From G965230065 sp965230065 (GTDB lineage Bacteria; Bacteroidota; Bacteroidia; Cytophagales; Cyclobacteriaceae), in the NCBI GenBank assembly GCA_965230065.1, contig OZ245942.1:1798001-1862000 (forward strand): a stretch of 64,000 nt of DNA. The letters run 5' to 3'. The position numbers and the translations under genes were made by a program. The notes under the pieces were generated by a model. That model saw only the letters and a program-made list of their open reading frames with translations, was not told where the DNA came from and did no database searches. The stretch's first letter is position 1, and every line of letters starts with the position of its first letter. This document shows positions 25,019 through 33,611 of this stretch, piece by piece.

Positions 25019-28000
25019 TATCTGTTTTAGTTTTATCAACCTTCATCAATATCGCCGGAATAGGCATATCCTTAATATCTGATTTATCCAGCTTTGGGCG
25101 AACAGGTACCAGGCGTAAATCTTCAGTATCTACACTAAGTCCTGTTGCAGTAGATGCCTTTTCATCAGGTGGCAATTCCTTGCAAGTAACCTGATAAGGG
25201 ATATCTGTGCCTACGTATTGATTCCACTCATCTACGGTCAAGTTTCTATGCAATTGATCACAAACAAGTGCATTTAACTCATCAGATGTTGCCATCCAAA
25301 CCCTCACAGAATTGTCCCTGCTCCCTGCTAATAGTTTATCTCCTCGTTCGCTAAATGCAATAGACCACATCCAGTCGTTGTGGTCGTTAAGGGCAATTGG
25401 CTGATCGTCCCATTTTTCTACATTCCATAACAGTACTGTTTTATCAAAACTTGCAGATGCAAGTAATTTGTTATTTGGGCTGAATTTCAGGTCATTTACC
25501 CTTGCATTGTGCCCCTTCAATTCGGCAATCATTTCTCTTTTTTCAAAATCCCAAACCCTGATTACCCCCTCTTCATCTCCGGCAGCCAGCAATTTCCCCT
25601 GATGGCAAAAAGTCAAAGAATTTATTCCCGTTCCTGCATTGTCAAAAAATATCTCTTGTTCACCATTTCCTTGCAAAAGCGTTATTTGCCCCCCTCTGTT
25701 GCCATATGCAATCATATTTTGCATTGGGTTGACGGTCATCGCATCTATTTTCTCAATACTCTCTGCAAGTTTCCGGGTACGATCAAAATTCCACTGAAAC
25801 AGGTTATTGGATAAATCTGCAAAAACCAGACTACTGTCATTGTTGATAAAAGTAAGGAAGCGTATGTTTTCTTTTAAATTTCCTATTTTATATGCTTTTT
25901 TATACGAATTCTTAAGGTCATAAATTTGTATGTAATCTTCATCTCCTCCGGCAGCCAGCCACCTTCCATTTTCACTTACAGCCAAGGCGTAAGCCATAAA
26001 ACTGCCCGGAGTAATCTCCTCATACTTAATATCCGCATCATTTACCTTCCAACGGACAATCTTTCCATCATTAGCTGCTGAGTATAAATCGCCATCCGGA
26101 GCCAGAACAATTGACCGTACAGCACTTTCGTGTGCGTACATATTGCTGAACAGTTCTGGCTCAAATGGTTTTACCGCATTGTACAATCCATCATAAATAT
26201 CTTTATCGTGATTGCTACCCCCATACATTTCATTGAACATAAAGGCTTGTTTGGCAAGGAGTGCTTTTCTTTCTGGCTCTACAGCTTGTGATGACTTCAC
26301 GGCCATGGATTTTGCAATTGAGATAAATCGCAGCTTTTTGGCCTGTTTCTCATTTTTTTCTGCTTCTTTTCTGGAATCTGCCAATCGACGCTGCTCCTCA
26401 GCAAAGCGTTTGGCCTGTTCGGCCAGATACCTTTCTTCTTCTGCCCTTTTGCGCTGTCGCTCCGCTTCTTCACGGGCTTGCTCTGCTTCTTCCACTTTTT
26501 CTTCGGCAATCAGCCTGGCCTGCTCCGCTTCTATCCTCGCCTTTTCAGCTTCTTCACGAGCTTGTTCGGTTTCTATTACTTTTTCTTCGGCAATCAGCCT
26601 GGCTTGTTCAGCCTCAATTTTTCTTTTCTCTGCTTCTTCGGCGCTCAATAGGGCAAGTTCTTTTTGGTGGTCTGCCTCCTGGCGTTCTTCTTCGGCGATC
26701 AGGCGCTGGCTGTCTGTTTCCACTTTTTGCTGAATTGCAAAAAGCAAAAACCCAACAGAGATTACAGTAGCCACCCCCAGCACAAATGTTGTAATCCTGG
26801 CACGCTTCAGCGCCTTTTTCTGTGATGCGGATTTAGACTGTTGTTCAAACGAGTATTGTGCCGTGCTTTCCCGCAAAAAAATCATAGTCCGCTCATAAGC
26901 GGGATGATACCGTTGCCCCCATACAAGGGTTGGCTTTTGCTTCTGCTCCCAGTTGATTGCCAATTGCAAATCAGGCGGGCGCCAAAGGCTGGTTTTTCCA
27001 ATTTGATGCTTTTCTGCTGCTTCTGCCAACCTTAAATACATATCTGCAGCCTCAGATTCTTCTTCTACCCATTGTTTAAGCCTTCCCCATATCCGCATTA
27101 AACTTTCGTGAGAAATATCAATTGTTGTATCACTCGAAAGTTTAACATTAGCTGCTGGCATTAGTAATGAACGGCTTGGTTGACGAAACTTCTCTATCAC
27201 TTCAATCACGCTTGTTTCATCAACACCTGCTATGGCGGCCAACTCACATATTTGTGTAGGCCGCCTTATTCCAATGTTATCTACTCCCTTTTCGGTAAGC
27301 GATTTGAAAATATTCTCACATATTAGTTTTTGCGCTTCTGTAAGTTCTTCATAGGCTTCATCGGCATGTTGCGATAATGCTTCAGACATACCGCCAATAG
27401 CTTCATAGTCATCTATATCCAGATAAATATCACCGCTGTTTTTGCTATAATCCCAGGTACGCATCAGCGCATGTTGCAGAATGGGTAACTGATCGGGATT
27501 GTTACCCAGATCGTTGAGCAATTGCTGTATCAACAGTTGCGAGATTGTACCCCCACCTACTGCCACAGGCCCGGTAATGGCTCTTCTTTTCTGTTCCCTT
27601 GTCATCTGTGGGACCAGATAATTACTTTGGTTAATAAGCTGTGTAAGTGATGGATGCTGGGCGCATTCTCCAATAAAATCGGAACGCATGGTAATGATGA
27701 CAAAAATAGGCAACTCCTGATATGCAATAGCCTCATTGATCAAATCGACATATGCCAAAGCTTCATCAGCATAAACCATAGCATCGCCGTCGCTTTTTTG
27801 AACCCTGAAAAGTTCTTCAAACTGATCTATGATAATGAGGAAATTTGTATCCCGTGGTGTTTGCAGTTGTCCAATTGCTTCTATCAGGCCCGTGGAACCA
27901 TTTTTAAGGGCAGCCTTGGTAATTGTTTCCCTGGCAAGTTGTTCTTCTTTATTAGCAGTCAGGTATTCATTATCGCTTCTTAAGATGGACTTTGTCAGGT

Positions 28001-28316
28001 TTTGGAAAGGATAGTTACCGGGCCTGGATTGAATTACATGCCAACGAGAACCAAAATCGCTCACAAATCCTCCATACAATATAGGTAATATTCCACAACG
28101 TACGAAAGAAGATTTACCACTGCCAGACGGGCCGGTAATGGCAACAAATCTATTTTCGGATAAACGCATTAATACTTCATCGCACTGTTCTTCCCGCCCA
28201 AAGAAGAGATGGCTTTCCTCAGTAGCAAATGGCCTTAACCCTGGAAAAGGGTTCATGTTATACACCAGCGTGTCTGTTTCGTCACTATTTGGCAGATTAC
28301 TCAGATACTGCTGCAT
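25002..28316 (-). CDS. STAND NTPase (nSTAND1-like) with transmembrane helix, coiled coil and WD40 propeller
   Basis: 1104 residues from ATG 28316. Residues 22-40 (NPFPGLRPFATEESHLFFG) are the signature start of nSTAND1 NTPase domains; Walker A is GPSGSGKSS at 62-70, Walker B LIIIDQFEELF near 160-170, and TMRSDF near 209-214 is the sensor region. A winged-helix-type arm follows to about 480. One transmembrane helix (TTFVLGVATVISVGFLLFAI, about 506-525) leads into a Glu/Ala/Arg coiled coil with two near-identical 29-residue blocks (about 530-660). WD40 repeats fill about 720-1010, for example LLASASFDKTVLLWNVEKWD and LLAGSRDNSVRVWM, and the tail has the RNLTVDEWNQYVG motif usual in such proteins. 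STAND ATPases are signal-triggered oligomerising switches. The TIR-like gene overlaps its start by 20 bp. Confidence 0.9.
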   Translation of the reverse strand: MQQYLSNLPNSDETDTLVYNMNPFPGLRPFATEESHLFFGREEQCDEVLMRLSENRFVAITGPSGSGKSSFVRCGILPILYGGFVSDFGSRWHVIQSRPGNYPFQNLTKSILRSDNEYLTANKEEQLARETITKAALKNGSTGLIEAIGQLQTPRDTNFLIIIDQFEELFRVQKSDGDAMVYADEALAYVDLINEAIAYQELPIFVIITMRSDFIGECAQHPSLTQLINQSNYLVPQMTREQKRRAITGPVAVGGGTISQLLIQQLLNDLGNNPDQLPILQHALMRTWDYSKNSGDIYLDIDDYEAIGGMSEALSQHADEAYEELTEAQKLICENIFKSLTEKGVDNIGIRRPTQICELAAIAGVDETSVIEVIEKFRQPSRSLLMPAANVKLSSDTTIDISHESLMRIWGRLKQWVEEESEAADMYLRLAEAAEKHQIGKTSLWRPPDLQLAINWEQKQKPTLVWGQRYHPAYERTMIFLRESTAQYSFEQQSKSASQKKALKRARITTFVLGVATVISVGFLLFAIQQKVETDSQRLIAEEERQEADHQKELALLSAEEAEKRKIEAEQARLIAEEKVIETEQAREEAEKARIEAEQARLIAEEKVEEAEQAREEAERQRKRAEEERYLAEQAKRFAEEQRRLADSRKEAEKNEKQAKKLRFISIAKSMAVKSSQAVEPERKALLAKQAFMFNEMYGGSNHDKDIYDGLYNAVKPFEPELFSNMYAHESAVRSIVLAPDGDLYSAANDGKIVRWKVNDADIKYEEITPGSFMAYALAVSENGRWLAAGGDEDYIQIYDLKNSYKKAYKIGNLKENIRFLTFINNDSSLVFADLSNNLFQWNFDRTRKLAESIEKIDAMTVNPMQNMIAYGNRGGQITLLQGNGEQEIFFDNAGTGINSLTFCHQGKLLAAGDEEGVIRVWDFEKREMIAELKGHNARVNDLKFSPNNKLLASASFDKTVLLWNVEKWDDQPIALNDHNDWMWSIAFSERGDKLLAGSRDNSVRVWMATSDELNALVCDQLHRNLTVDEWNQYVGTDIPYQVTCKELPPDEKASTATGLSVDTEDLRLVPVRPKLDKSDIKDMPIPAILMKVDKTKTDSEKIE

Positions 28317-28818
28317 AGATTTTTTTGGCTTTATTTAAAAATTCTTTTAATGACCGGGATGGAAAAATGTCATCCTCACCAATTAGTACAACCTGATAAT
28401 TTGAAGCAAAGTTATCTGCAATTTTCACTTGCTGTGGAGCATATATGGCACTTTCTGTAATATTTTTCTTTCTCCCTAATCCAGGTGATTTCAATACATC
28501 CAGCAGCTTTGTTTGCAACCATTGCTCATTTTTGCTTCCGTAATAGATCAATATAATATCTGCAGTGATTAGGCTATGATAATGTGCATTTCTTCTATCA
28601 ACCAAAGTTCCTTCAAATGCTGGCTCTAATACAACAAACCCTTCGCTTTCAAAAAGGCCTTTAAGTTTCCCTATTGCCAGTTGATGTGGTAGGTCATACA
28701 TAAGGTATACCTTAGGATTTCCCTCAACATTTTTGGCGTTGAATGAGATATTATCCCCAGCCATTTCTTCGTTTTGATTGTCCTCTATTTCAATCTCATT
28801 TTTTTCCTTCATAGCCAT
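28297..28818 (-). CDS. TIR-like domain protein paired with the STAND NTPase
   Basis: 173 residues from ATG 28818. After an acidic N-terminal tail (to about 35) comes a Rossmann-like alpha/beta domain: KVYLMYDLPHQLAIGKLKGLFESEG, FVVLEPAFEG, HYHSLITADIILIYYGSKNEQWLQTKLLDVL, GLGRKKNITESAIYAP, and ends with VVLIGEDDIF. This is the pattern of the TIR-like domains commonly fused to or encoded before nSTAND1 proteins. I do not see the glutamate expected for NADase activity after the conserved Trp (the segment is EQWLQTKLLD), so it may be an adaptor and not an enzyme. It overlaps the STAND gene by 20 bp and starts 33 bp after the transporter-like gene. Other Rossmann-type assignments are possible. 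Confidence 0.72.
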   Translation of the reverse strand: MAMKEKNEIEIEDNQNEEMAGDNISFNAKNVEGNPKVYLMYDLPHQLAIGKLKGLFESEGFVVLEPAFEGTLVDRRNAHYHSLITADIILIYYGSKNEQWLQTKLLDVLKSPGLGRKKNITESAIYAPQQVKIADNFASNYQVVLIGEDDIFPSRSLKEFLNKAKKIYAAVSE

Positions 28819-28851
28819 ACCTAATGCATCATAAAAAAATCAAAGTTTTTC

Positions 28852-31800
28852 CTAAAAGCTGTATTTTTCAGTGGCAGGAGGTTTTGATATATTAATCAAT
28901 ACTTGTATTACCCTATGGTCTTGTTTTGTCATTTCTAAAAGCTTCCGTTTTTCTATCTCATATATAACTGATTCTTCTGTAGCAGTTGCGTGGTATTTGC
29001 CTTTCGCTGCATTACCCCCAAACATGCCTTGTTGAACTACCCTCTCAATTTCTTCGTTATTATTAATCACCGCAACTTCTCCTTTTGCAATAATACATAA
29101 TGGAATATCCCCTCTTTCTCCTTGTCTAACAACATCTTCCCCTTTCCTGAACCTTCTTTCCTTCAGGATTTCAGCAACCTCTATGATTAATCGCCCGGGC
29201 AAACCATCGAAAGCACGTATTTTTCTCAAAAGCTCCATTCTGGATATTCTCAAAGGTTTCCCACCTATGGTATCAGCATAATTGAACAGCCATTCCAATT
29301 CGGCTTTTACCGCTTCATCCAGCCTGGGGCTAATTTTCTGGTATGTTCGGCTAACGGCCAACTTATTAGCCCGGTCCTTTTTTAGAATTGCCCAGGTTGC
29401 CATCTCTCTGAGCAGAGGGTCCGGATTGAATAAATGTGCAATTACATCGTGGGTCACATGAATATTGTCGTTCATCACGATAGTATATAATGCCACTGCT
29501 TTTGTCCATCGGCTGATCTTGTGAAAATCCCTGTTCAATATCTGATGAATGACTTCTACCCCATTAAATTTTGGGCGGGGAAAATGTTCTTGCAAAATAT
29601 TTACCTTGTGTGTTGCCGGAATATCTTCCAGCAGGGGGAATATGATTTTTTTCAATTCTGGGGCAAGAAAAATATCCATTAGTTCTAAAGCGAATGCAGT
29701 GCCTTCAGGTGTATCACTTTCTATATTTTCCCTTACCAACTCAATTGAATAGGGTTCGTACATGAGCGAAAGCAGCAAGAAAATATTATCATAATTTTCC
29801 TCTATTTCTTCTTCTACCGCTTCTTTCAGATATACATTTATGGGTTCTTCTATTATTTCTGTAATGGTTGCTAAGTTCCAGACTGCTTTGCTTACTTCGG
29901 CTTCTATAAGTTCAAATATTTTTGCAGCTTTTTCCTTTCTTAACTGATATTTATCTTCTTTTAATATTGCATAGCTAAAGTTATACAGCACCTCCCGGGC
30001 CAGTTTTTGGTCAGGAAAATCTAATTTATGCCACAACAACTCAATCGCCTTTTCTCCTCCTATTTGCCCGTATATTTTAATGATATTAAGCATTAACTCG
30101 TCATCCTGACCTGACTTATAAAATGTATTTTCAAGATAATCTAAGACATCCTCCCCAGCGTCAATCAAAGCAGTTTTTGCTAAGCTTCCATACACGTGTG
30201 TAGCTAATAATTCTATCAGAAATGGCCATGTTTCAGGTACTTTTGCCTGTTGAGCTACCACAATAGCCTCTTTTCTAACTTCAGGATCGGCATCATGCAA
30301 TAATGTCAGTAAAAGCAAAATGTAATCATTACCATTTTCTTGTTCAAACACATGTTTGCTATTTTGCAATAACCTTGCAACTTCAATTCTTTCTTGTGGT
30401 TCTTCAGCATATATCTTCTCTCTCAGGGTAATGATATCACTAATAATTGTGTCATTACTTGCTTGGCTATCTGTTTGCCCATTTACATTTTCTTGCATGT
30501 TACCTGCCTCTTCGGTAAGCAGTTGCATTTTTAATTTTGAGGTGGATGACTTCAAAACTTCTGGGGCAACATTTTCTATCAGGTTTAATAAATGCCTTGC
30601 TTCATTAGGGGCCTCGCATTTTTCCAGTTCCAGTTCTAATATTCCTCCAGCACTATATCGATGCTTGTATTCGTGGGTGATCTCTTTGGTTGTAGAGAGC
30701 GTCCGCTGTAAAGTGTCTCTATACTTTCCATGCATTTTGTTGACAATTACCACCCAACCCACAACGATAGGCAACATAAAAATGGAATAATGAACGAGCT
30801 CAAACGCTTGTGTTGCCTCTATGAGCATTTGCAAACATCCTGCAATCAGTCCTGCCAAAGCTATAACTACACCCTCAATTTTAGCCTGTATATCAAACCG
30901 TATGGATACATCAATGGGCAAAAAGTATAATTTAAATACAGGGGTATCCAATGCTTCCTTTAATGATTTAGTAAATAGCTTGCTCATGGCAATAGCCAGG
31001 AAGAATAATATAAAAGCCGGGGATGAGAGCGTATACCCGAAAATTGTTGCCAATGCAACAGCTAGTACGGTAAAAAAACCTAAAAGAAGTGGCGTAACCA
31101 GCAATGAGGTACGTAGACCGTACTCTGTGATGATCCGGCTGGTAATGAATGTTTGGAAAAGAAATATGAATATGACAATTGTTCCTGAAAATATACTGAG
31201 AAAGTTCGCCAGGTCTTTGGTTTCGGGAAATTGTACAGCTACCACCGAAAGAAAAGAGTAGTCAATAAAAAATACGCCCACCACAGAAATAATAATGAAA
31301 GAAGACATCAGGAGCAGATACTTATCTTTGTAAAGGGTTTTGTAAGTTGGCCTGTTCTGATGATTAACAGCCTTGGCAGACTGGCCATTTATTTGGGCTG
31401 AAAGTTTGCGATTGATTATTACTGTCAGCACCAGATCAAACACCATGCTTATGGCACTTATCCATAATAAATCATGTGTGGAGCTTAGAAATGAAAGTAT
31501 AAATGGAATGGTGAATAATGCTACTATCGAAGCAAATAACTGTCCTACATCTATACCACTTACAATTCGTTTCGCTTGCTTTGCATTAAAAATTCTACCA
31601 AAAATACCCCAAAATACCAGCAGGATTGTAAGCGTAAACGGAACGATAAGTGTAAAGGCTATGAAAACCAGCGGTTTTATATCATCTAACCAATAGAACC
31701 CAATTCGTAATCCCAAAATAAGTATTACAATGGATCCTACAATAATTGTTGCCAGGTTTCCAAATGATATCTTGCGTTGCAAGTAGTTGAAAAGGTGTGT

Positions 31801-32004
31801 TGCCAGTACTGCAAGTATCCCTGCCACTACAAAAGCAACCGGAAGATCTTTTTGTTCGTCAAAATGATTGAGAAAAAGTGTGCTTGAAGTTACCTCGAAA
31901 GCAGCTAAAAAAATTCCCATGCAAAACCCCTTCACAAGTAACAAAAGTACTTGCCCACCTTCCTCTGGTTCGGCGTTCAGTATTTTCAATAGATAATGCT
32001 GCAT
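28852..32004 (-). CDS. NTT-like membrane transporter with HEAT repeats and cyclic-nucleotide-binding-fold domain
   Basis: 1050 residues from ATG 32004. The first 425 residues hold about twelve transmembrane segments in the style of ATP/ADP translocase-related (NTT, MFS-like) transporters: VKGFCMGIFLAAFEVTSSTL, FVVAGILAVLATHLF, VSGIDVGQLFASIVALFTI, FILFFLAIAMSKLFTKSLKEAL. Residues about 500-890 are HEAT/ARM-like helical repeats (LLLTLLHDADPEVRKEAIVVA). About 930-1035 is a CNB fold (FRKGEDVVRQGERGDIPLCII, GEVAVINNNEE). Its phosphate-binding cassette reads FGGNAAKGKYHATATEES, lacking the usual Glu and Arg, so true cAMP binding is doubtful. First gene of the putative operon, 33 bp before the TIR-like gene. 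The transported substrate is unknown. Confidence 0.85.
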   Translation of the reverse strand: MQHYLLKILNAEPEEGGQVLLLLVKGFCMGIFLAAFEVTSSTLFLNHFDEQKDLPVAFVVAGILAVLATHLFNYLQRKISFGNLATIIVGSIVILILGLRIGFYWLDDIKPLVFIAFTLIVPFTLTILLVFWGIFGRIFNAKQAKRIVSGIDVGQLFASIVALFTIPFILSFLSSTHDLLWISAISMVFDLVLTVIINRKLSAQINGQSAKAVNHQNRPTYKTLYKDKYLLLMSSFIIISVVGVFFIDYSFLSVVAVQFPETKDLANFLSIFSGTIVIFIFLFQTFITSRIITEYGLRTSLLVTPLLLGFFTVLAVALATIFGYTLSSPAFILFFLAIAMSKLFTKSLKEALDTPVFKLYFLPIDVSIRFDIQAKIEGVVIALAGLIAGCLQMLIEATQAFELVHYSIFMLPIVVGWVVIVNKMHGKYRDTLQRTLSTTKEITHEYKHRYSAGGILELELEKCEAPNEARHLLNLIENVAPEVLKSSTSKLKMQLLTEEAGNMQENVNGQTDSQASNDTIISDIITLREKIYAEEPQERIEVARLLQNSKHVFEQENGNDYILLLLTLLHDADPEVRKEAIVVAQQAKVPETWPFLIELLATHVYGSLAKTALIDAGEDVLDYLENTFYKSGQDDELMLNIIKIYGQIGGEKAIELLWHKLDFPDQKLAREVLYNFSYAILKEDKYQLRKEKAAKIFELIEAEVSKAVWNLATITEIIEEPINVYLKEAVEEEIEENYDNIFLLLSLMYEPYSIELVRENIESDTPEGTAFALELMDIFLAPELKKIIFPLLEDIPATHKVNILQEHFPRPKFNGVEVIHQILNRDFHKISRWTKAVALYTIVMNDNIHVTHDVIAHLFNPDPLLREMATWAILKKDRANKLAVSRTYQKISPRLDEAVKAELEWLFNYADTIGGKPLRISRMELLRKIRAFDGLPGRLIIEVAEILKERRFRKGEDVVRQGERGDIPLCIIAKGEVAVINNNEEIERVVQQGMFGGNAAKGKYHATATEESVIYEIEKRKLLEMTKQDHRVIQVLINISKPPATEKYSF

Positions 32005-32348
32005 TTTTATCGATATACAATCCTGAAAATACAGTATTACTTTATCAAAGTACAGCAGGAAGTAATTTTGGAGATGACATTCACAAAAACCTGCGCTTCG
32101 ATGGCGTAAGGAAGTACTGAAATAACTCCTTAACCTATACTCACAAGCCGGTTACTGTACCTGGTGTTCATATTGGAAACAGCTAAATCGAGGGTTTATG
32201 TAAGAAATCAGTGCATTAACTGCACTTATACTTAAGCTTTATACTTGACGATAAGTATACTTGATATGTACTTTTATTATGATTTTTTCCTCATAATATT
32301 TTGGCTCGATGTGAGGTGAAAAACTGACTTTTAGTGCATTAAAAAGTT
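32005..32348. other. Intergenic region between DUF2400 and the six-gene operon
   Basis: 344 bp with no convincing gene on either strand. It should contain the promoter of the six-gene operon at its left end; a partial -7-like TACTTTG lies on the minus strand near 32045-32051 but no matching -33 element is seen. A small hairpin AGTGCA-ttaac-TGCACT lies near 32209-32226, and an AAGTATACTT palindrome near 32254. Confidence 0.4.
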
Positions 32349-33128
32349 TTATGCGAATTTTTCCAAACCCAACCCAAACAGGGCAAAGTCATATTTTACC
32401 GGGTCTTTAGGGTCCATAAGCCGTAAGTTATGGGTAAGTTCTAACGCTGTTTGCCAATCGGTTTGTTTGCGCGAAATGAGATTGAGTTTCCGGGCCACCC
32501 GGTCGACGTGTACATCACACGGACAAATGAGCTGATGAGATTTGATCTTTTTCCAGATGCCAAAATCTACTCCTTGCCCATCGGAACGCACCATCCACCG
32601 CAAAAACATATTGATCCGCTTGCAGGCCGATTTTCTTTCAGGTGTTGCGATGTGTTTGCGGGTACGGATGGGAAATTCTGATAAACCCACAAACAAACGC
32701 TGAAATCCAATCAGACCGTTTGCCATATCAGAATCTTTTTCTCCCATTGTAGCCGTAAAAGCTTCCTCTAAAGATTGGTGTTGGTTATAAAAATGTTGGA
32801 AAAAGTGAATAAAATAAAGCGTATCGGTAGCATTAAAGGTGCGGTGTTTAAACGAAAGGAAGGGCTGTAAATCGTTGTCGGAATGATTTCTGATAAAATC
32901 ATAGGGCGCATTGTCCATCATGGCCATCAATTGGGTACATTTGCTAATGATAGTTTTGCGTTGCCCCCAGGCCAGGGTAGCTGCAAAAAAGCCTGCAATT
33001 TCAATATCTTGCTTTTGCGAAAAGCGATGGGGTATTTGTATGGGGTCGTTTTCTATAAAATTGGGCTGGTTGTATTGCGCTACTTTTTCTTCCAGAAACC
33101 CCTTCAATTCGCTAGTCTTTTTCAACAC
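32349..33128 (-). CDS. TIGR02757/DUF2400-family protein
   Basis: 259 residues. The start used is a GTG at 33128; no ATG is available before the conserved region. Family features are FAATLAWGQRKTIISKCTQLM, NDLQPFLSFKHRTFNATDTLYFI, KRINMFLRWMVRSDGQGVDFGIW, PCDVHVDRVARKLNLISRKQTDW, and the end DPVKYDFALFGLGLEKF. The pattern, with the Cys-Asp-Val-His segment after a helix-hairpin-like region, suggests relation to the HhH-GPD DNA glycosylase fold, but no activity is established for this family, which is widespread in Bacteroidota. A small membrane-protein gene overlaps its 5' end by 17 bp. Confidence 0.9.
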   Translation of the reverse strand: MLKKTSELKGFLEEKVAQYNQPNFIENDPIQIPHRFSQKQDIEIAGFFAATLAWGQRKTIISKCTQLMAMMDNAPYDFIRNHSDNDLQPFLSFKHRTFNATDTLYFIHFFQHFYNQHQSLEEAFTATMGEKDSDMANGLIGFQRLFVGLSEFPIRTRKHIATPERKSACKRINMFLRWMVRSDGQGVDFGIWKKIKSHQLICPCDVHVDRVARKLNLISRKQTDWQTALELTHNLRLMDPKDPVKYDFALFGLGLEKFA

Positions 33129-33285
33129 TTTTTGATTTGGGAAGTATGAAAGAAATCAGCCGGGAAATTGATGAGAAAACGTACAAAATCCCCATAAAAA
33201 TCAGAGAGAACAACGTTATGATGGGATAAAATATAGTAAATATTATATTCCAGAGTATTTTAAGAAATGAATTGTTTTGTTGCAT
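33112..33285 (-). CDS. Small membrane protein, 57 aa
   Basis: A short gene from ATG 33285 to TAG at 33112-33114, below the usual length cut-off. It begins MQQNNSFLKILWNIIFTI and is strongly hydrophobic from residue 8 to about 48 (FTIFYPIITLFSLIFMGILY), ending with a charged tail SKSVEKD. One or two membrane helices are expected. It overlaps the start of the DUF2400 gene by 17 bp, an arrangement that supports translation. I do not recognise a family. The open frame is short enough that chance cannot be excluded, but the hydrophobic pattern and coupling make it credible. Confidence 0.55.
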   Translation of the reverse strand: MQQNNSFLKILWNIIFTIFYPIITLFSLIFMGILYVFSSISRLISFILPKSKSVEKD

Positions 33286-33292
33286 AGTCGCT

Positions 33293-33611
33293 TTATATTT
33301 CGCTTATTTCTACTACTATTTCTCTCTCATCAATTAGCTTTTTGGCTATTATGAGTGTTTTGGAAAGAATTTTCTTCATTTTAGTATTTAAGGTATTGCC
33401 ACAAGTAATCCAAATAATTTTTGGCGGAGGCCCGATCACTGTCTTTGCTCATCACTACTACTTCCTGCTGACGTGCTGCCGAAAATATTTCATGGTCTAA
33501 TGCCTCACGTAAACCAATTGAGCGGACAGATTCTGCACTTATTTCATCAAATGAGCGGTTAATCCATGCCGCAATTGCTGGAGATAGTTGAGCATCAACC
33601 CAAATTTTTAT
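33293..33611 (-). pseudogene. Decayed DUF5615 (PIN-like) toxin gene
   Basis: Read from 33611, one frame gives KIWVDAQLSPAIAAWINRSF, ESVRSIGLREALDHEIFSAA and VVVMSKDSD, the N-terminal two thirds of a DUF5615 PIN-like toxin. Directly after KDSD the match jumps by one base to another frame reading GPPPKIIWITCGNTLNTKM to a TAA at 33293-33295, the family C-terminus, with about eight residues missing at the joint. So there is a small deletion with frameshift. The expected ATG is ATA at 33609-33611: normally antitoxin stop and toxin start overlap as ATGA, here the same four bases read ATAA. Both lesions would inactivate the toxin. Its partner is the DUF433 gene just upstream. Confidence 0.85.

Noticed and set aside
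26480..26620. Direct DNA repeats suggesting a CRISPR-like or tandem array
   Set aside because: They code in frame for repeated coiled-coil blocks of one protein; no spacers. I saw no CRISPR array anywhere in the window.
26212..26733. Long serine/alanine-rich open frame on the plus strand
   Set aside because: It is the antisense reading of the Glu/Ala/Arg coiled coil of the STAND protein; low-complexity mirror, no own signals.
32209..32264. Small palindromes in the intergenic region before the six-gene operon
   Set aside because: Too short and isolated to claim an operator; no second copy near any gene in the window.
33145..33228. 27-codon plus-strand open frame starting MKEISREIDEK
   Set aside because: It is antisense to the better supported 57-residue membrane protein and shorter.
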